From: Aphodoplasma sp045541115
GTDB lineage: Bacteria; Bacillota; Clostridia; UBA1381; UMGS1253
Assembly: GCA_045541115.1 (NCBI GenBank)
Contig: JAZQIM010000007.1
Coordinates: 1 to 43,637 of the forward strand
Length of the DNA stretch: 43,637 bases
Reading direction: 5' to 3'
Shown here in pieces: positions 34,470 through 42,728 of the stretch. The notes beneath the pieces are model-generated. The model was not told the origin of the DNA. It searched no databases and saw only the letters and a program-made list of their open reading frames with translations. Both the position numbers and the translations under genes were made by a program. Within the stretch, counting starts at the first letter, position 1. Each line of letters begins with the position of its first letter.

Positions 34470-36053
34470 GTGGCAGTAAAATTTATTTTTGTTACAGGCG
34501 GTGTCGTTTCCGGCCTTGGAAAAGGCATTACGGTTGCTTCAATTGGAAGGCTTTTGAAGGCACGTGGTTTGCGCGTTACAATGCAAAAGCTTGACCCATA
34601 CATCAACATAAGCCCGGGACGTATGAGCCCGATACAGCATGGCGAGGTATTTATTACCGACGATGGCGCTGAAACTGACCTTGATATAGGACACTATGAG
34701 CGCTTTGCCGATGAAAGCCTTACGAGAAACGCTAACACATCGGCAGGTCGTATATACTGGAATGTTATCTCGAGTGAGCGTGCAGGCAAATATGGTGGCG
34801 GAACAGTACAGATTATTCCCCACATCACTGACGCGATTAAAGAAAAGATATACAGTGTAGCCGACGAAAGCAAAACTGATGTTGTAATTACCGAAATCGG
34901 TGGTACTGTCGGCGATATCGAAAGCAGAGCTTTCTTAGAGGCGATACGTCAGGTTGCAAGCGATGTAGGTCGTGAGAACTGCCTTTATGTGCAGGTTGCT
35001 CTCATACCGTATCTTAATGCATCAGGCGAGCTTAAGACAAAGCCTGTACAGCACAGCGTAAAAGAACTTCTCAGCGTTGGAATTCAGCCTGATGTTTTGG
35101 TGTGCCGTACAGAATTGCCGCTTCCGGAAGATGTTAAAGCAAAGATCGGTCTTTTCTGCAACATTTCGGGCAATGCCGTTATTCAAAACATTACGGCGCC
35201 GACTATTTACGAAATTCCGCTCATTTTTGAGCAGGAGGGACTTCCGAAAATTATCTGCGACAAGCTTTCAATCAATTGCGGTGAGCCTGACCTTAAGGAA
35301 TGGCGCGAGCTTGTTGATACATTTAAATATCCTGACAACGGCGAAACAACGATTGCCATTGTCGGCAAGGATGCAGAGTTGCATGACTCATATTTAAGCG
35401 TATGCGAATCGCTTTTGCATGCAGGAATCGCTCACAGCTGCCGCGTCAACATCAGATGGATAGATGCGCATGACTTAAACGAGCAAAATGCCGATGAGCT
35501 TTTAAAAGGCGTTGATGGAATTTTAAGTCCGGGTGGATTTGGCGCTGATGGCGCAGACGGACAGATGGTTGCATCCGAGTATGCGAGAACCCATGATATT
35601 GCATTCTTGGGAATCGGACTCGGCACAGAGATGGCAGTGCTTGGTTTTGCGAGAAATGCCTGCGGACTTAAGGATGCCGATTCGGTAGAGTTTAATGCCA
35701 ACACTTCGTGCGACGTTATCTTCGAGCCTGCTAAGGAAGGCGACGATCCGATGAAGCGCGGTGCTATGCAGACAAAGCTTGAAAAGGGCACAAAGCTCTT
35801 TGATATATACAATGAAGAAATTATTTCGGAAAGACACTGGCACAGATACGAAATCAATCCGAAATACTTCGATGCTCTTGAAAAGGGAGGCCTCGTTATA
35901 TCGGGCAAATCTGTATGCGGCGGTTATGCCGATACGATTGAACTCCCCGGACACAGATTTTTTGTGGGTGTAATTTTCCACCCGCAATTCAAATCGCGTC
36001 CCAACCGCCCGCACAAACTTATTAAGGAGTTTGTCGGTGCGTGTTTAAAATAA
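34470..36053 (+). CDS. pyrG: CTP synthase with degenerate glutaminase site
   Basis: Makes CTP from UTP, ATP and a nitrogen donor. 527 residues from the GTG at 34470, which is nine bases after AAAGGA and gives the canonical start (the in-frame TTG at 34461 abuts it). The synthetase half keeps the P-loop GGVVSGLGKGIT, KLDPYIN, D72 in ETDLDIG and ITEIGGTVGDIES, but S48 and R51 replace the usual Asp and Thr of DPGTMSP. In the class I glutaminase half, the nucleophile Cys is Gly383 (FLGIGLGTEMA instead of GICLGMQ), the triad Glu is Gln506 (FHPQF), and only His504 remains. Glutamine hydrolysis should therefore fail, leaving free ammonia as substrate. The frame is intact and other family motifs (SERHWHRYEI, MKRGA) persist. 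Confidence 0.92.
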   Translation: MAVKFIFVTGGVVSGLGKGITVASIGRLLKARGLRVTMQKLDPYINISPGRMSPIQHGEVFITDDGAETDLDIGHYERFADESLTRNANTSAGRIYWNVISSERAGKYGGGTVQIIPHITDAIKEKIYSVADESKTDVVITEIGGTVGDIESRAFLEAIRQVASDVGRENCLYVQVALIPYLNASGELKTKPVQHSVKELLSVGIQPDVLVCRTELPLPEDVKAKIGLFCNISGNAVIQNITAPTIYEIPLIFEQEGLPKIICDKLSINCGEPDLKEWRELVDTFKYPDNGETTIAIVGKDAELHDSYLSVCESLLHAGIAHSCRVNIRWIDAHDLNEQNADELLKGVDGILSPGGFGADGADGQMVASEYARTHDIAFLGIGLGTEMAVLGFARNACGLKDADSVEFNANTSCDVIFEPAKEGDDPMKRGAMQTKLEKGTKLFDIYNEEIISERHWHRYEINPKYFDALEKGGLVISGKSVCGGYADTIELPGHRFFVGVIFHPQFKSRPNRPHKLIKEFVGACLK

Positions 36054-36121
36054 AACTTTTAGGCAGTGTGATACAGCTGTATTACTAATTTTACAGTTTT
36101 ATTACAACTGCTTAAACTGCA

Positions 36122-36150
36122 TTGACGAGTTTGATTTGGGATGTTATAAT
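36122..36150 (+). promoter_or_regulatory. Strong sigma-A promoter for the first SLH gene
   Basis: TTGACG, 17-base spacer and perfect TATAAT. It yields a leader of about 125 bases. Confidence 0.82.
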
Positions 36151-36161
36151 CAATGCAGGAA

Positions 36162-36225
36162 GGTGGTTAAGTGTCTTAGCTGCCGCCGGGCGGGTCGCAA
36201 AGAAAGAGGGTGACCGCGGCCTGCT
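36162..36225 (+). promoter_or_regulatory. Structured GC-rich leader of the SLH gene
   Basis: A 10-bp hairpin including G-U pairs (36162-36171 with 36175-36184, TGT loop) is followed by a second fold in which GCCGC (36182-36186) pairs with GCGGC (36216-36220) and GGTC (36193-36196) with GACC (36212-36215). Three bases are shared, so the two folds compete. Much richer in GC than the surrounding DNA. Could be a stabilising 5' structure or a cis-regulatory RNA; no known riboswitch matched. Confidence 0.5.
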
Positions 36226-36282
36226 ACATACTAAAACTCTTTCGAAAACCAAAAAAATTATTATAAGGGAGGATTTGAGACT

Positions 36283-39200
36283 ATGAAAAATCTCAAAAAG
36301 GTTTTAGCACTAGTTCTTGCATGTGTAATGGTATTTGGTACTGTTACAATGGCTGCTGGTACAGGTTATCCTGACGTAGCAGACGATGCAGCTTATGCTG
36401 AAGCAGTAAAAACTCTGTCAGCACTTAATATTATTAAGGGCGACGAAAATGGTAACTTTAATCCTGACGCTACAATCACAAGATCTGAAATGGCAAAGAT
36501 TCTTTGCACAATGCTCAACACAGGTGAGTTAGCTCAGAGAGAAACATCGTTCAATGACGTTCCGTCATCACACTGGGCATCTGGCTACATTTCATACGCA
36601 CAGCAGCTCGGTTGCATCGATGGTTATGGCGATGGTAACTTCGGTCCTGAAGACCCGGTTACATATGTACAGGTTATAAAGCTCGTTATGGCTACACTTG
36701 GTTACACATACATGGCTAACGAGAACGGCGGATATCCGACAGGTTATCTTTATGTAGCAGCTAACGCTGAAGTAACAAAGGGCGTTTCTGGTTCAGGCGA
36801 TGAGCCGGCTGCAAGAAGCCTTGTTGCTGTAATCGTTAACAACGCTATGAACACACCTGTTATGGAGAGAACAGCTTACGGCACAGAGTCAGTATGGCAG
36901 GTTCTTGACGGCGGTATCGGTAGCGGTAACGTTGTAAGAGAGTTCAAAACACTTCTTACAAAGCAGAAGATCTACAAGGTAGAAGGTAAAGTAACAGATA
37001 CATACAAGAACAACACATCAATGAAAGATGGTCTTGTAAACGTTACAATTACAAAAGATCTTAAGATCGACGTTGCAGACAGACTTGATGCTACAGGTTC
37101 AGGTCCTTGGACAAAGAACAACGTAAACGCTTCACTTGCTGGTGATGATGCAACAGATTACATCGGTTACATTTCATCAATCTACTTCAAGGAAGCTGAT
37201 AATGGCGATATCGTTATTATCCGTGTAGCTCCGAAGAGCTCAAAGAACACATCAATCGTTATCGATGATATCAAGAATGCATTTGATACAACAATTGATG
37301 CTGGCGTAAAGGCTGCTGATCAGCCGCAGGCTGCATTCGCATCAGGTACTACAACAGTTGCAAGCTATCAGTTCCCATACTGGGTTGACAGAGATGCTGA
37401 TTCCAGAATCTCAACACTTGATATCGCTGCAGATGCAACTGTATACTGGAACAACGGTGTTGCAGCTGCAATCAGCTCATTCGGCACAGTAACAGACGGT
37501 GCTGATACTGGTTCAACAGCTGGTGACGATGTATACGAGTACGCTGACCGTGTACTTTCACTTATCCCTGAAAGAGGTTCAATGACATTCGTTGATACAG
37601 ACAACGATGGTCTCTATGACCTTATCAAGGTTAAGGAGTACAAAATTGCTGTTGTTGACAGCGTAAACGCTGGTTCAATGAGAGTTAACTTCAAGACAGA
37701 GCGCTCAGCAGGCGTTGGTTCAAGAATTTCTCTTACAACAGATGTAAACGCTAACCTCAAAGAGTACAGCATCACACTTGATGGCGCAGCTATCGACGTT
37801 GCTGACCTCGCTGAGTACGATGTACTTAGCATCGCTACAAACAACTATTCTGACCCGACATTCTACGAAATTCTTGTTACAAGAAGCGTAGTAGAGGGTA
37901 CAGTTTCAGGTAGAAAAGATGCAGCAGGCACAATAGATGACTATGTAATCATCAACGGTGAGAAGTATGGTATGGCTGGTATCCCTGGCACAACACTTCC
38001 GAACCTTGAAGATGAAGGTAAGTTCTATCTTGATGCTGAAGGCAAGATCGTAATGGTTGATACAACATCAACAATTAGCGGTAACTATGCTTACCTTTAC
38101 AGCACAGGCGAAGGCACATTTGCTGGTGAGAACTATGTAAGAATGTTCACAGTTGATGGCGCTGACGTTACATACAGACTTGCTGATAAAGTTAAGATCA
38201 ATGGCGTACAGTCAAAGGGTGCTACAGTAGCATACACACTTGCTGAAGTTGGCGAAATCTTCGGTGTATCACCGGCTCCGACAAGCACAGCAGCTGCTAC
38301 AGTAGATGATGTATTCACAGTTTCTGGTTCTGTAATGTCAACAAGCGATCCGTTAACAGCAGGTAACTTTGTAAAGGCTCTTACAGACGGTGCTAACAAG
38401 ACAGCTAGAACAGGTTTGGCTCTTGATGGTGGATATTCAATCACAGGTAATGCAACACTTGATAAGTTCGTAACTTACAAGGTTGACGGTGATAACAATA
38501 TTACAGAGATTTCACTTGCTATTAATGGTGCTGCACTTGATCAGTTCGGTTACATTACATCAGACTTAAACGTTGAGTGGCAGGCAGCGCTTGGTAAGTT
38601 CAAGGGCGGCAAGAGCGTTTCAGAGAAAGCTCCTGTATTCTTCCTTGGCGGCAGCTCAATAGCTGATTACTCAGTTAAGACAGTTGCAGACCTTATCGAT
38701 GGAAATCAGTATACACCTTACTACTTCACAAACACAGAAGAGGGTCCGGCTGCAGTTGTAATGCTTACAGCAAGCACATCACTCGCAGTTAACGATTCAC
38801 TTGCTATATTTGCAGATTCTTCATCAGCTAAGGTTGATGGTAACGATGTATACAATGTAGTATACTGGCAGAATGGTGCAAAAGTTGAAGAGACAATGGT
38901 TGTTAAGGGCGACGTAACAGTTGCTGGTATCCGTGGCTCATTCGGTGCTCTCCAGATGGGTGATGCATTCGTATTCAGCAAGGACGATGACGGTATGGTA
39001 GACAAGATCACAGTTATCTTTGCTCCTGGAGACATTTCATCGAAACCTGCTATAAGCACTGGTGCACTTACATCATTTGCTGGCTTCATCGATATCACAG
39101 ATGGTTCAGTATCAAGTGACTTCCAGGCTCTTGGTGGTGCTGGTGCACAGGATAACGAAGTATACTTCGGTGTTATCGGTAAGACAAAGTCAATCGAAGG

Positions 39201-39492
39201 TGGCGTAAGAGTAACATTATTTGCTGAAGATGGTGCTACATCAGAAGTTATCAACGTTCCTGAATCAGCTAAGGTTACAATTTACAACGCAGCTAACACA
39301 CCTGCTAAGATGCTTAACACAGAAGCAGCAGTTGTTACAGATATCCAGGCTTCATTCATTGACAATTGGAATGCAGATGGTAGCATTAACTGGGCAGCTC
39401 AGACAACAGTTGACGATGTTCACTACATGTTCGTAAGAGTTTACAAAGATGTAGTAACAGAAGTTATCCTTGTTGACTATGCTAACCTATAA
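36283..39492 (+). CDS. Major SLH-domain surface-layer protein (putative)
   Basis: A 1069-residue exported surface protein. Signal peptide at residues 1-26 (LVLACVMVFGTVTMAAG). Three SLH modules follow: about 28-72 (GYPDVADDAAYAEAVKTLSA to ITRSEMAKILCTML), about 88-135 (FNDVPSSHWASGYISYAQQL to VTYVQVIKLVMATLG) and a weaker third at about 145-190. SLH modules bind pyruvylated wall polysaccharide. The remaining roughly 870 residues are Thr/Ala/Asp/Val-rich repeated beta structure with little cysteine. A strong promoter, structured leader, GGGAGG site and marked preference for codons such as GGT, GCT, ACA and AAC suggest very high expression, as for an S-layer subunit. Paralogue of the next gene. 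Confidence 0.88.
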   Translation: MKNLKKVLALVLACVMVFGTVTMAAGTGYPDVADDAAYAEAVKTLSALNIIKGDENGNFNPDATITRSEMAKILCTMLNTGELAQRETSFNDVPSSHWASGYISYAQQLGCIDGYGDGNFGPEDPVTYVQVIKLVMATLGYTYMANENGGYPTGYLYVAANAEVTKGVSGSGDEPAARSLVAVIVNNAMNTPVMERTAYGTESVWQVLDGGIGSGNVVREFKTLLTKQKIYKVEGKVTDTYKNNTSMKDGLVNVTITKDLKIDVADRLDATGSGPWTKNNVNASLAGDDATDYIGYISSIYFKEADNGDIVIIRVAPKSSKNTSIVIDDIKNAFDTTIDAGVKAADQPQAAFASGTTTVASYQFPYWVDRDADSRISTLDIAADATVYWNNGVAAAISSFGTVTDGADTGSTAGDDVYEYADRVLSLIPERGSMTFVDTDNDGLYDLIKVKEYKIAVVDSVNAGSMRVNFKTERSAGVGSRISLTTDVNANLKEYSITLDGAAIDVADLAEYDVLSIATNNYSDPTFYEILVTRSVVEGTVSGRKDAAGTIDDYVIINGEKYGMAGIPGTTLPNLEDEGKFYLDAEGKIVMVDTTSTISGNYAYLYSTGEGTFAGENYVRMFTVDGADVTYRLADKVKINGVQSKGATVAYTLAEVGEIFGVSPAPTSTAAATVDDVFTVSGSVMSTSDPLTAGNFVKALTDGANKTARTGLALDGGYSITGNATLDKFVTYKVDGDNNITEISLAINGAALDQFGYITSDLNVEWQAALGKFKGGKSVSEKAPVFFLGGSSIADYSVKTVADLIDGNQYTPYYFTNTEEGPAAVVMLTASTSLAVNDSLAIFADSSSAKVDGNDVYNVVYWQNGAKVEETMVVKGDVTVAGIRGSFGALQMGDAFVFSKDDDGMVDKITVIFAPGDISSKPAISTGALTSFAGFIDITDGSVSSDFQALGGAGAQDNEVYFGVIGKTKSIEGGVRVTLFAEDGATSEVINVPESAKVTIYNAANTPAKMLNTEAAVVTDIQASFIDNWNADGSINWAAQTTVDDVHYMFVRVYKDVVTEVILVDYANL

Positions 39493-39510
39493 TCAATAAG
39501 TAACAAAATT

Positions 39511-39535
39511 AAATCGGCGCCTTTGGCGCCGATTT
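39511..39535 (+). terminator. Intrinsic terminator of the first SLH gene
   Basis: Perfect 11-bp stem (39511-39521 with 39525-39535), TTT loop, and a seven-T run that starts within the stem end. Confidence 0.93.
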
Positions 39536-39588
39536 TTTTGTGCGTAATTTTGTCGCTAAAATGTAATATATATGACGGCTGATATTTA

Positions 39589-39617
39589 TTGACGATAGAG
39601 TATTTTAATGATACACT
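39589..39617 (+). promoter_or_regulatory. Sigma-A promoter for the second SLH gene
   Basis: TTGACG, 17-base spacer and TACACT; weaker -10 than the promoter of the first SLH gene, and a short unstructured leader. Confidence 0.65.
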
Positions 39618-39665
39618 AATAATAGAGAACAAGACTTAAATTAACATACATAGGAGGAGTGTATT

Positions 39666-42521
39666 ATGCGAATTACAAAAAAGATAACAGCACTGTTTTT
39701 AGTAGCAATAATGCTGCTTGCAACATCGCAGGCGGGCTTTGCGTTGACATTTAGCGATGTGACAGAAAACACAAAATACGGTGAAGCTATGACGTCGATG
39801 GCGGCGCTTGGATTACTTAAAGGGTATGAAGACGGAAGCTTTAAGCCCGAAAACACAATAACAAGGGCTGAGTTTGCGGCGGTAATGACGCGTGCGATTG
39901 GCATGGAGAGCATGATAAATACAACGACGTCGAGAGAAATATTTACCGATATGATAAAAAATGGATCAGACCACTGGGCAACGGGTTATGTAAGAATAGC
40001 ATATGACAGAGGAATAATACTTGGAATGGGCGATGGAACGTTTGCGCCCGACTCCCCTGTTACATATGAGCAGGCGGTAAAAATGATAGTATGCGCACTT
40101 GGACGAGAGGCAGCAGCAATTGATGCGGGCGGATGGCCGGGCGGATATATTGCGGTTGCAAACAATATTGGACTTACGGACAATGCGATACATTCGCCGA
40201 CAAATGGACCTGCGTCGCGCGGAATCGTGGCACAGTTAGTATATAACGCGCTTGATATACCATTATGGGAAGCAGCAGTTGGCGGGAGTATGATGCCAAC
40301 AACGAATACGCTTCTTCGTGACAGATTAAAGGTTAATTCGTTCAAGAACATGATGGTAACAGAAGTGGATGGTGTTCTTTCGGTCAATCCCGGTACAAGC
40401 AACGTTAGAAATGGTCAGCTTGTGCTTGAGTCGGGGAGTAATGTGGGGGTATATGATTACACACAGGCTATAAGCTCTGACGAGGCGAGAAATTTTCTTG
40501 GACACTATGTAAGCGGATATTATAAACTAGATACAAGTGCAGATAGAAATAACATTTTGCTGATAAAGTCTGCATCGGTATTAAACGAGGAGATAACGAT
40601 AGAGTCAGAGAATATAGAGGGGTTATCGTCGCTTGAGCTTTCATATTGGAGAGATAAGGAAAACTCGACAAGGACAGATAAAATAACGATTTCGCCTACT
40701 GCGAAGCTTATATATAACGGGGTATCGGTCGACTATTTGTCATCAAACACACCGTCGAAGAGAGACCTTACATATTGGCTTGACCCATCGGGAGCAGGAT
40801 TTATAAATGGCGAGGTAAGACTGCTTGATTCGGGAGCAGACGGAAGATTTGATTCAATATTTGTTGATGATTTTGAAACATATGTAGTAAAGTCGGCTGT
40901 AAGGACAAATGACCATACATATTCGAATAACTATGTAGTATACGATTATTATACATCAGGAAGAAGCATACAGATTGACCCGTACGACAGAAACAACGAA
41001 ATAACTATATATAATGCAAAAACGGGACGCGAGATGAATATAGAAGATGTGCGTTCCATGGATATAATGTCAGTAGCGGCAAGTGCAGATGGCAGAATGA
41101 TAAAGGCATATGTATCTACAGATAAATTTAGTGGAAGCATAGATTCTGTGTCGACATCGTATCCGAGAAAGTATTATATAAATCATTCACAATATCAGCT
41201 TACGGAAGAATTTGAGCAGGTAGTATCAGCAGGCAAGGTAGATCTTGGAATAGGTTCGGAGGGAATATTTTATCTTGACAGAACGGGCAAGATAGCAGCG
41301 GCGACAATTACGGCGGCTGAAAACGGAAATTATTGCTATATAACAGCTGCGGGAAAATATGATATGACGGGAAATTCGGCAGCGATTGAGTTGATTGCGC
41401 TAAATGGAGAACCGTCAACGCCTACAAAATATGAAGTGGCAGAGAGAGTAAAGATAAATGGTGCGACATATACGGGCATGACGGAGATTCTATCAGCACT
41501 TGCAGATTCAGCATCACTGCTTGCATCGAATAGTGGCGCGAGCAGCGCGACGCATTCACAGCTTGCAAAAGTAGTAATAAATGGTGATGATAAAATTACA
41601 TCCATAATAACAGCACAAACGAAAACAGTAGGTGGCTCGGAAGTTCTTGATATAGGAGCAAGCACAAATGCAGGCGTACTCAAGCTTGGACAGGCAAACA
41701 GAGAATATACATATTCGTTAGGCAGCGGATTTGAGAGTCAGGTGTTTATAGATTCCTCGACACAAGTTCTTATAGTGCCGACAAGCAGACGAGATGCGGA
41801 TAAATATAAGCGTTCAACTGGAAGAAGTTATTTTACTGCAGGAACAAGATACACGATTGAGGCGTATGATATGAACGCATCGGCAACGGCGAAGGTTGTA
41901 GTAGTATATGGAGCAGATGCAGATTTAGACATTACAAGCGATACGCCGGCATGTCTTGTGGCTGGTTGCACGGAAATAATAAGCAGTACAAGCGGACGAA
42001 GAGTATACAGCATAGAGGTATATGAAAACGGAGTATTAAAGACATATGAAACGGAAGATTCATCAGACGAGTATGCACTTGAGGCCGGAGACGTTGTGAG
42101 ATTTGGATTTAATTCAAGAAATGAGATTAACAATGTAGAAGTTCAGGTTAATACGGCAAATCTTGTAGCACGCAAGTTAACCGGAGACGGTACGACAGAC
42201 GAGAGCGGCGAATATAAGTTTAAATCCATAATGGGAACCGCATCATCTGTAGTTTCGGACAGAATTATAATAGCGCCGGCATTTGTTGATACAACTGCTG
42301 TGCCACCAACGCTTAATCTGAATAATCGTGAAGGTTATATAATAAATGGAGGCGTCAGCGTATATAGAGTTATGCTTACAGGCGGTGCACATAATATCGA
42401 AAAGAATGTCGATATAAACTCAATTATTGAGTTTGGAGACGCGTCTGTTAACCCGGATGCATCGAAAGTATATGCATATGCATTATCGGGCGAGCTGAAA
42501 ATGATTGTAATTTATCAATAA
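39666..42521 (+). CDS. SLH-domain surface protein, paralogue of the S-layer protein
   Basis: A 951-residue exported protein. Signal peptide at about 1-26 (ITALFLVAIMLLATSQAGFA). Three SLH modules: about 29-78 (FSDVTENTKYGEAMTSMAAL), about 93-140 (FTDMIKNGSDHWATGYVRIA then VTYEQAVKMIVCALG) and about 155-198 (WPGGYIAVANNIGL, ASRGIVAQLVYNAL). The C-terminal region parallels the first SLH protein in order of motifs (EGIFYLDRTGKIAA, AERVKINGATYTG compared with EGKFYLDAEGKIVM, ADKVKINGVQSKG), so the genes arose by tandem duplication. Codon use is quite different, with many ATA, GCG and GGA codons, indicating lower expression. AGGAGG lies upstream of the ATG. Confidence 0.88.
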   Translation: MRITKKITALFLVAIMLLATSQAGFALTFSDVTENTKYGEAMTSMAALGLLKGYEDGSFKPENTITRAEFAAVMTRAIGMESMINTTTSREIFTDMIKNGSDHWATGYVRIAYDRGIILGMGDGTFAPDSPVTYEQAVKMIVCALGREAAAIDAGGWPGGYIAVANNIGLTDNAIHSPTNGPASRGIVAQLVYNALDIPLWEAAVGGSMMPTTNTLLRDRLKVNSFKNMMVTEVDGVLSVNPGTSNVRNGQLVLESGSNVGVYDYTQAISSDEARNFLGHYVSGYYKLDTSADRNNILLIKSASVLNEEITIESENIEGLSSLELSYWRDKENSTRTDKITISPTAKLIYNGVSVDYLSSNTPSKRDLTYWLDPSGAGFINGEVRLLDSGADGRFDSIFVDDFETYVVKSAVRTNDHTYSNNYVVYDYYTSGRSIQIDPYDRNNEITIYNAKTGREMNIEDVRSMDIMSVAASADGRMIKAYVSTDKFSGSIDSVSTSYPRKYYINHSQYQLTEEFEQVVSAGKVDLGIGSEGIFYLDRTGKIAAATITAAENGNYCYITAAGKYDMTGNSAAIELIALNGEPSTPTKYEVAERVKINGATYTGMTEILSALADSASLLASNSGASSATHSQLAKVVINGDDKITSIITAQTKTVGGSEVLDIGASTNAGVLKLGQANREYTYSLGSGFESQVFIDSSTQVLIVPTSRRDADKYKRSTGRSYFTAGTRYTIEAYDMNASATAKVVVVYGADADLDITSDTPACLVAGCTEIISSTSGRRVYSIEVYENGVLKTYETEDSSDEYALEAGDVVRFGFNSRNEINNVEVQVNTANLVARKLTGDGTTDESGEYKFKSIMGTASSVVSDRIIIAPAFVDTTAVPPTLNLNNREGYIINGGVSVYRVMLTGGAHNIEKNVDINSIIEFGDASVNPDASKVYAYALSGELKMIVIYQ

Positions 42522-42589
42522 CAGATTAGCTCAGAGTTAAAGTTAAACACCCCAAAGAATATGAGTTGTACTCTTAAGGACAGTAATTC

Positions 42590-42623
42590 AAAAGGCTGAA
42601 CGAAATCAATCGTTCAGCCTTTT
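42590..42623. terminator. Intrinsic terminator of the second SLH gene
   Basis: Perfect 14-bp stem (42590-42603 with 42610-42623) ending in a T-run; A-rich on the other side, so it may also serve the convergent stalk-domain gene. Confidence 0.88.
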
Positions 42624-42630
42624 ATTGTAG

Positions 42631-42650
42631 GGGCGATTCGTGAATCGCCC
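42631..42650. repeat. GC-rich palindromic element
   Basis: GGGCGATTC and GAATCGCCC, a perfect 9-bp palindrome with two central bases, preceded by TAG and G and followed by ATTTTT. It has the form of dispersed AGGGGCG palindromes; a related one is at 19934-19953. Confidence 0.6.
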
Positions 42651-42728
42651 ATTTTTAAGGTTTTAGGATTATCCTAAATCATTGGAAAATGTGATATACA
42701 TTTTCCCTGCTTGTTAAAGTGCAGGACA

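Noticed and set aside
34470..36053. PyrG active-site changes as a sequencing error or pseudogene
   Set aside because: The frame is uninterrupted, several separate codons differ from canonical residues, and the rest of the protein is well conserved, which fits real divergence.
36162..36225. Possible c-di-GMP (GEMM) riboswitch, because of the GGGTCGCAAAG string
   Set aside because: The GEMM consensus GGCAAACC element, the tetraloop-receptor pair and the P1 arrangement are absent; only a short string resembles GGGACGCAAAG.
38721..39254. 177-codon antisense frame inside the first SLH gene
   Set aside because: A shadow of the strongly biased codon use on the other strand; no start signal or protein-like features. 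The same applies to other long antisense frames in ctpA and rpoB.
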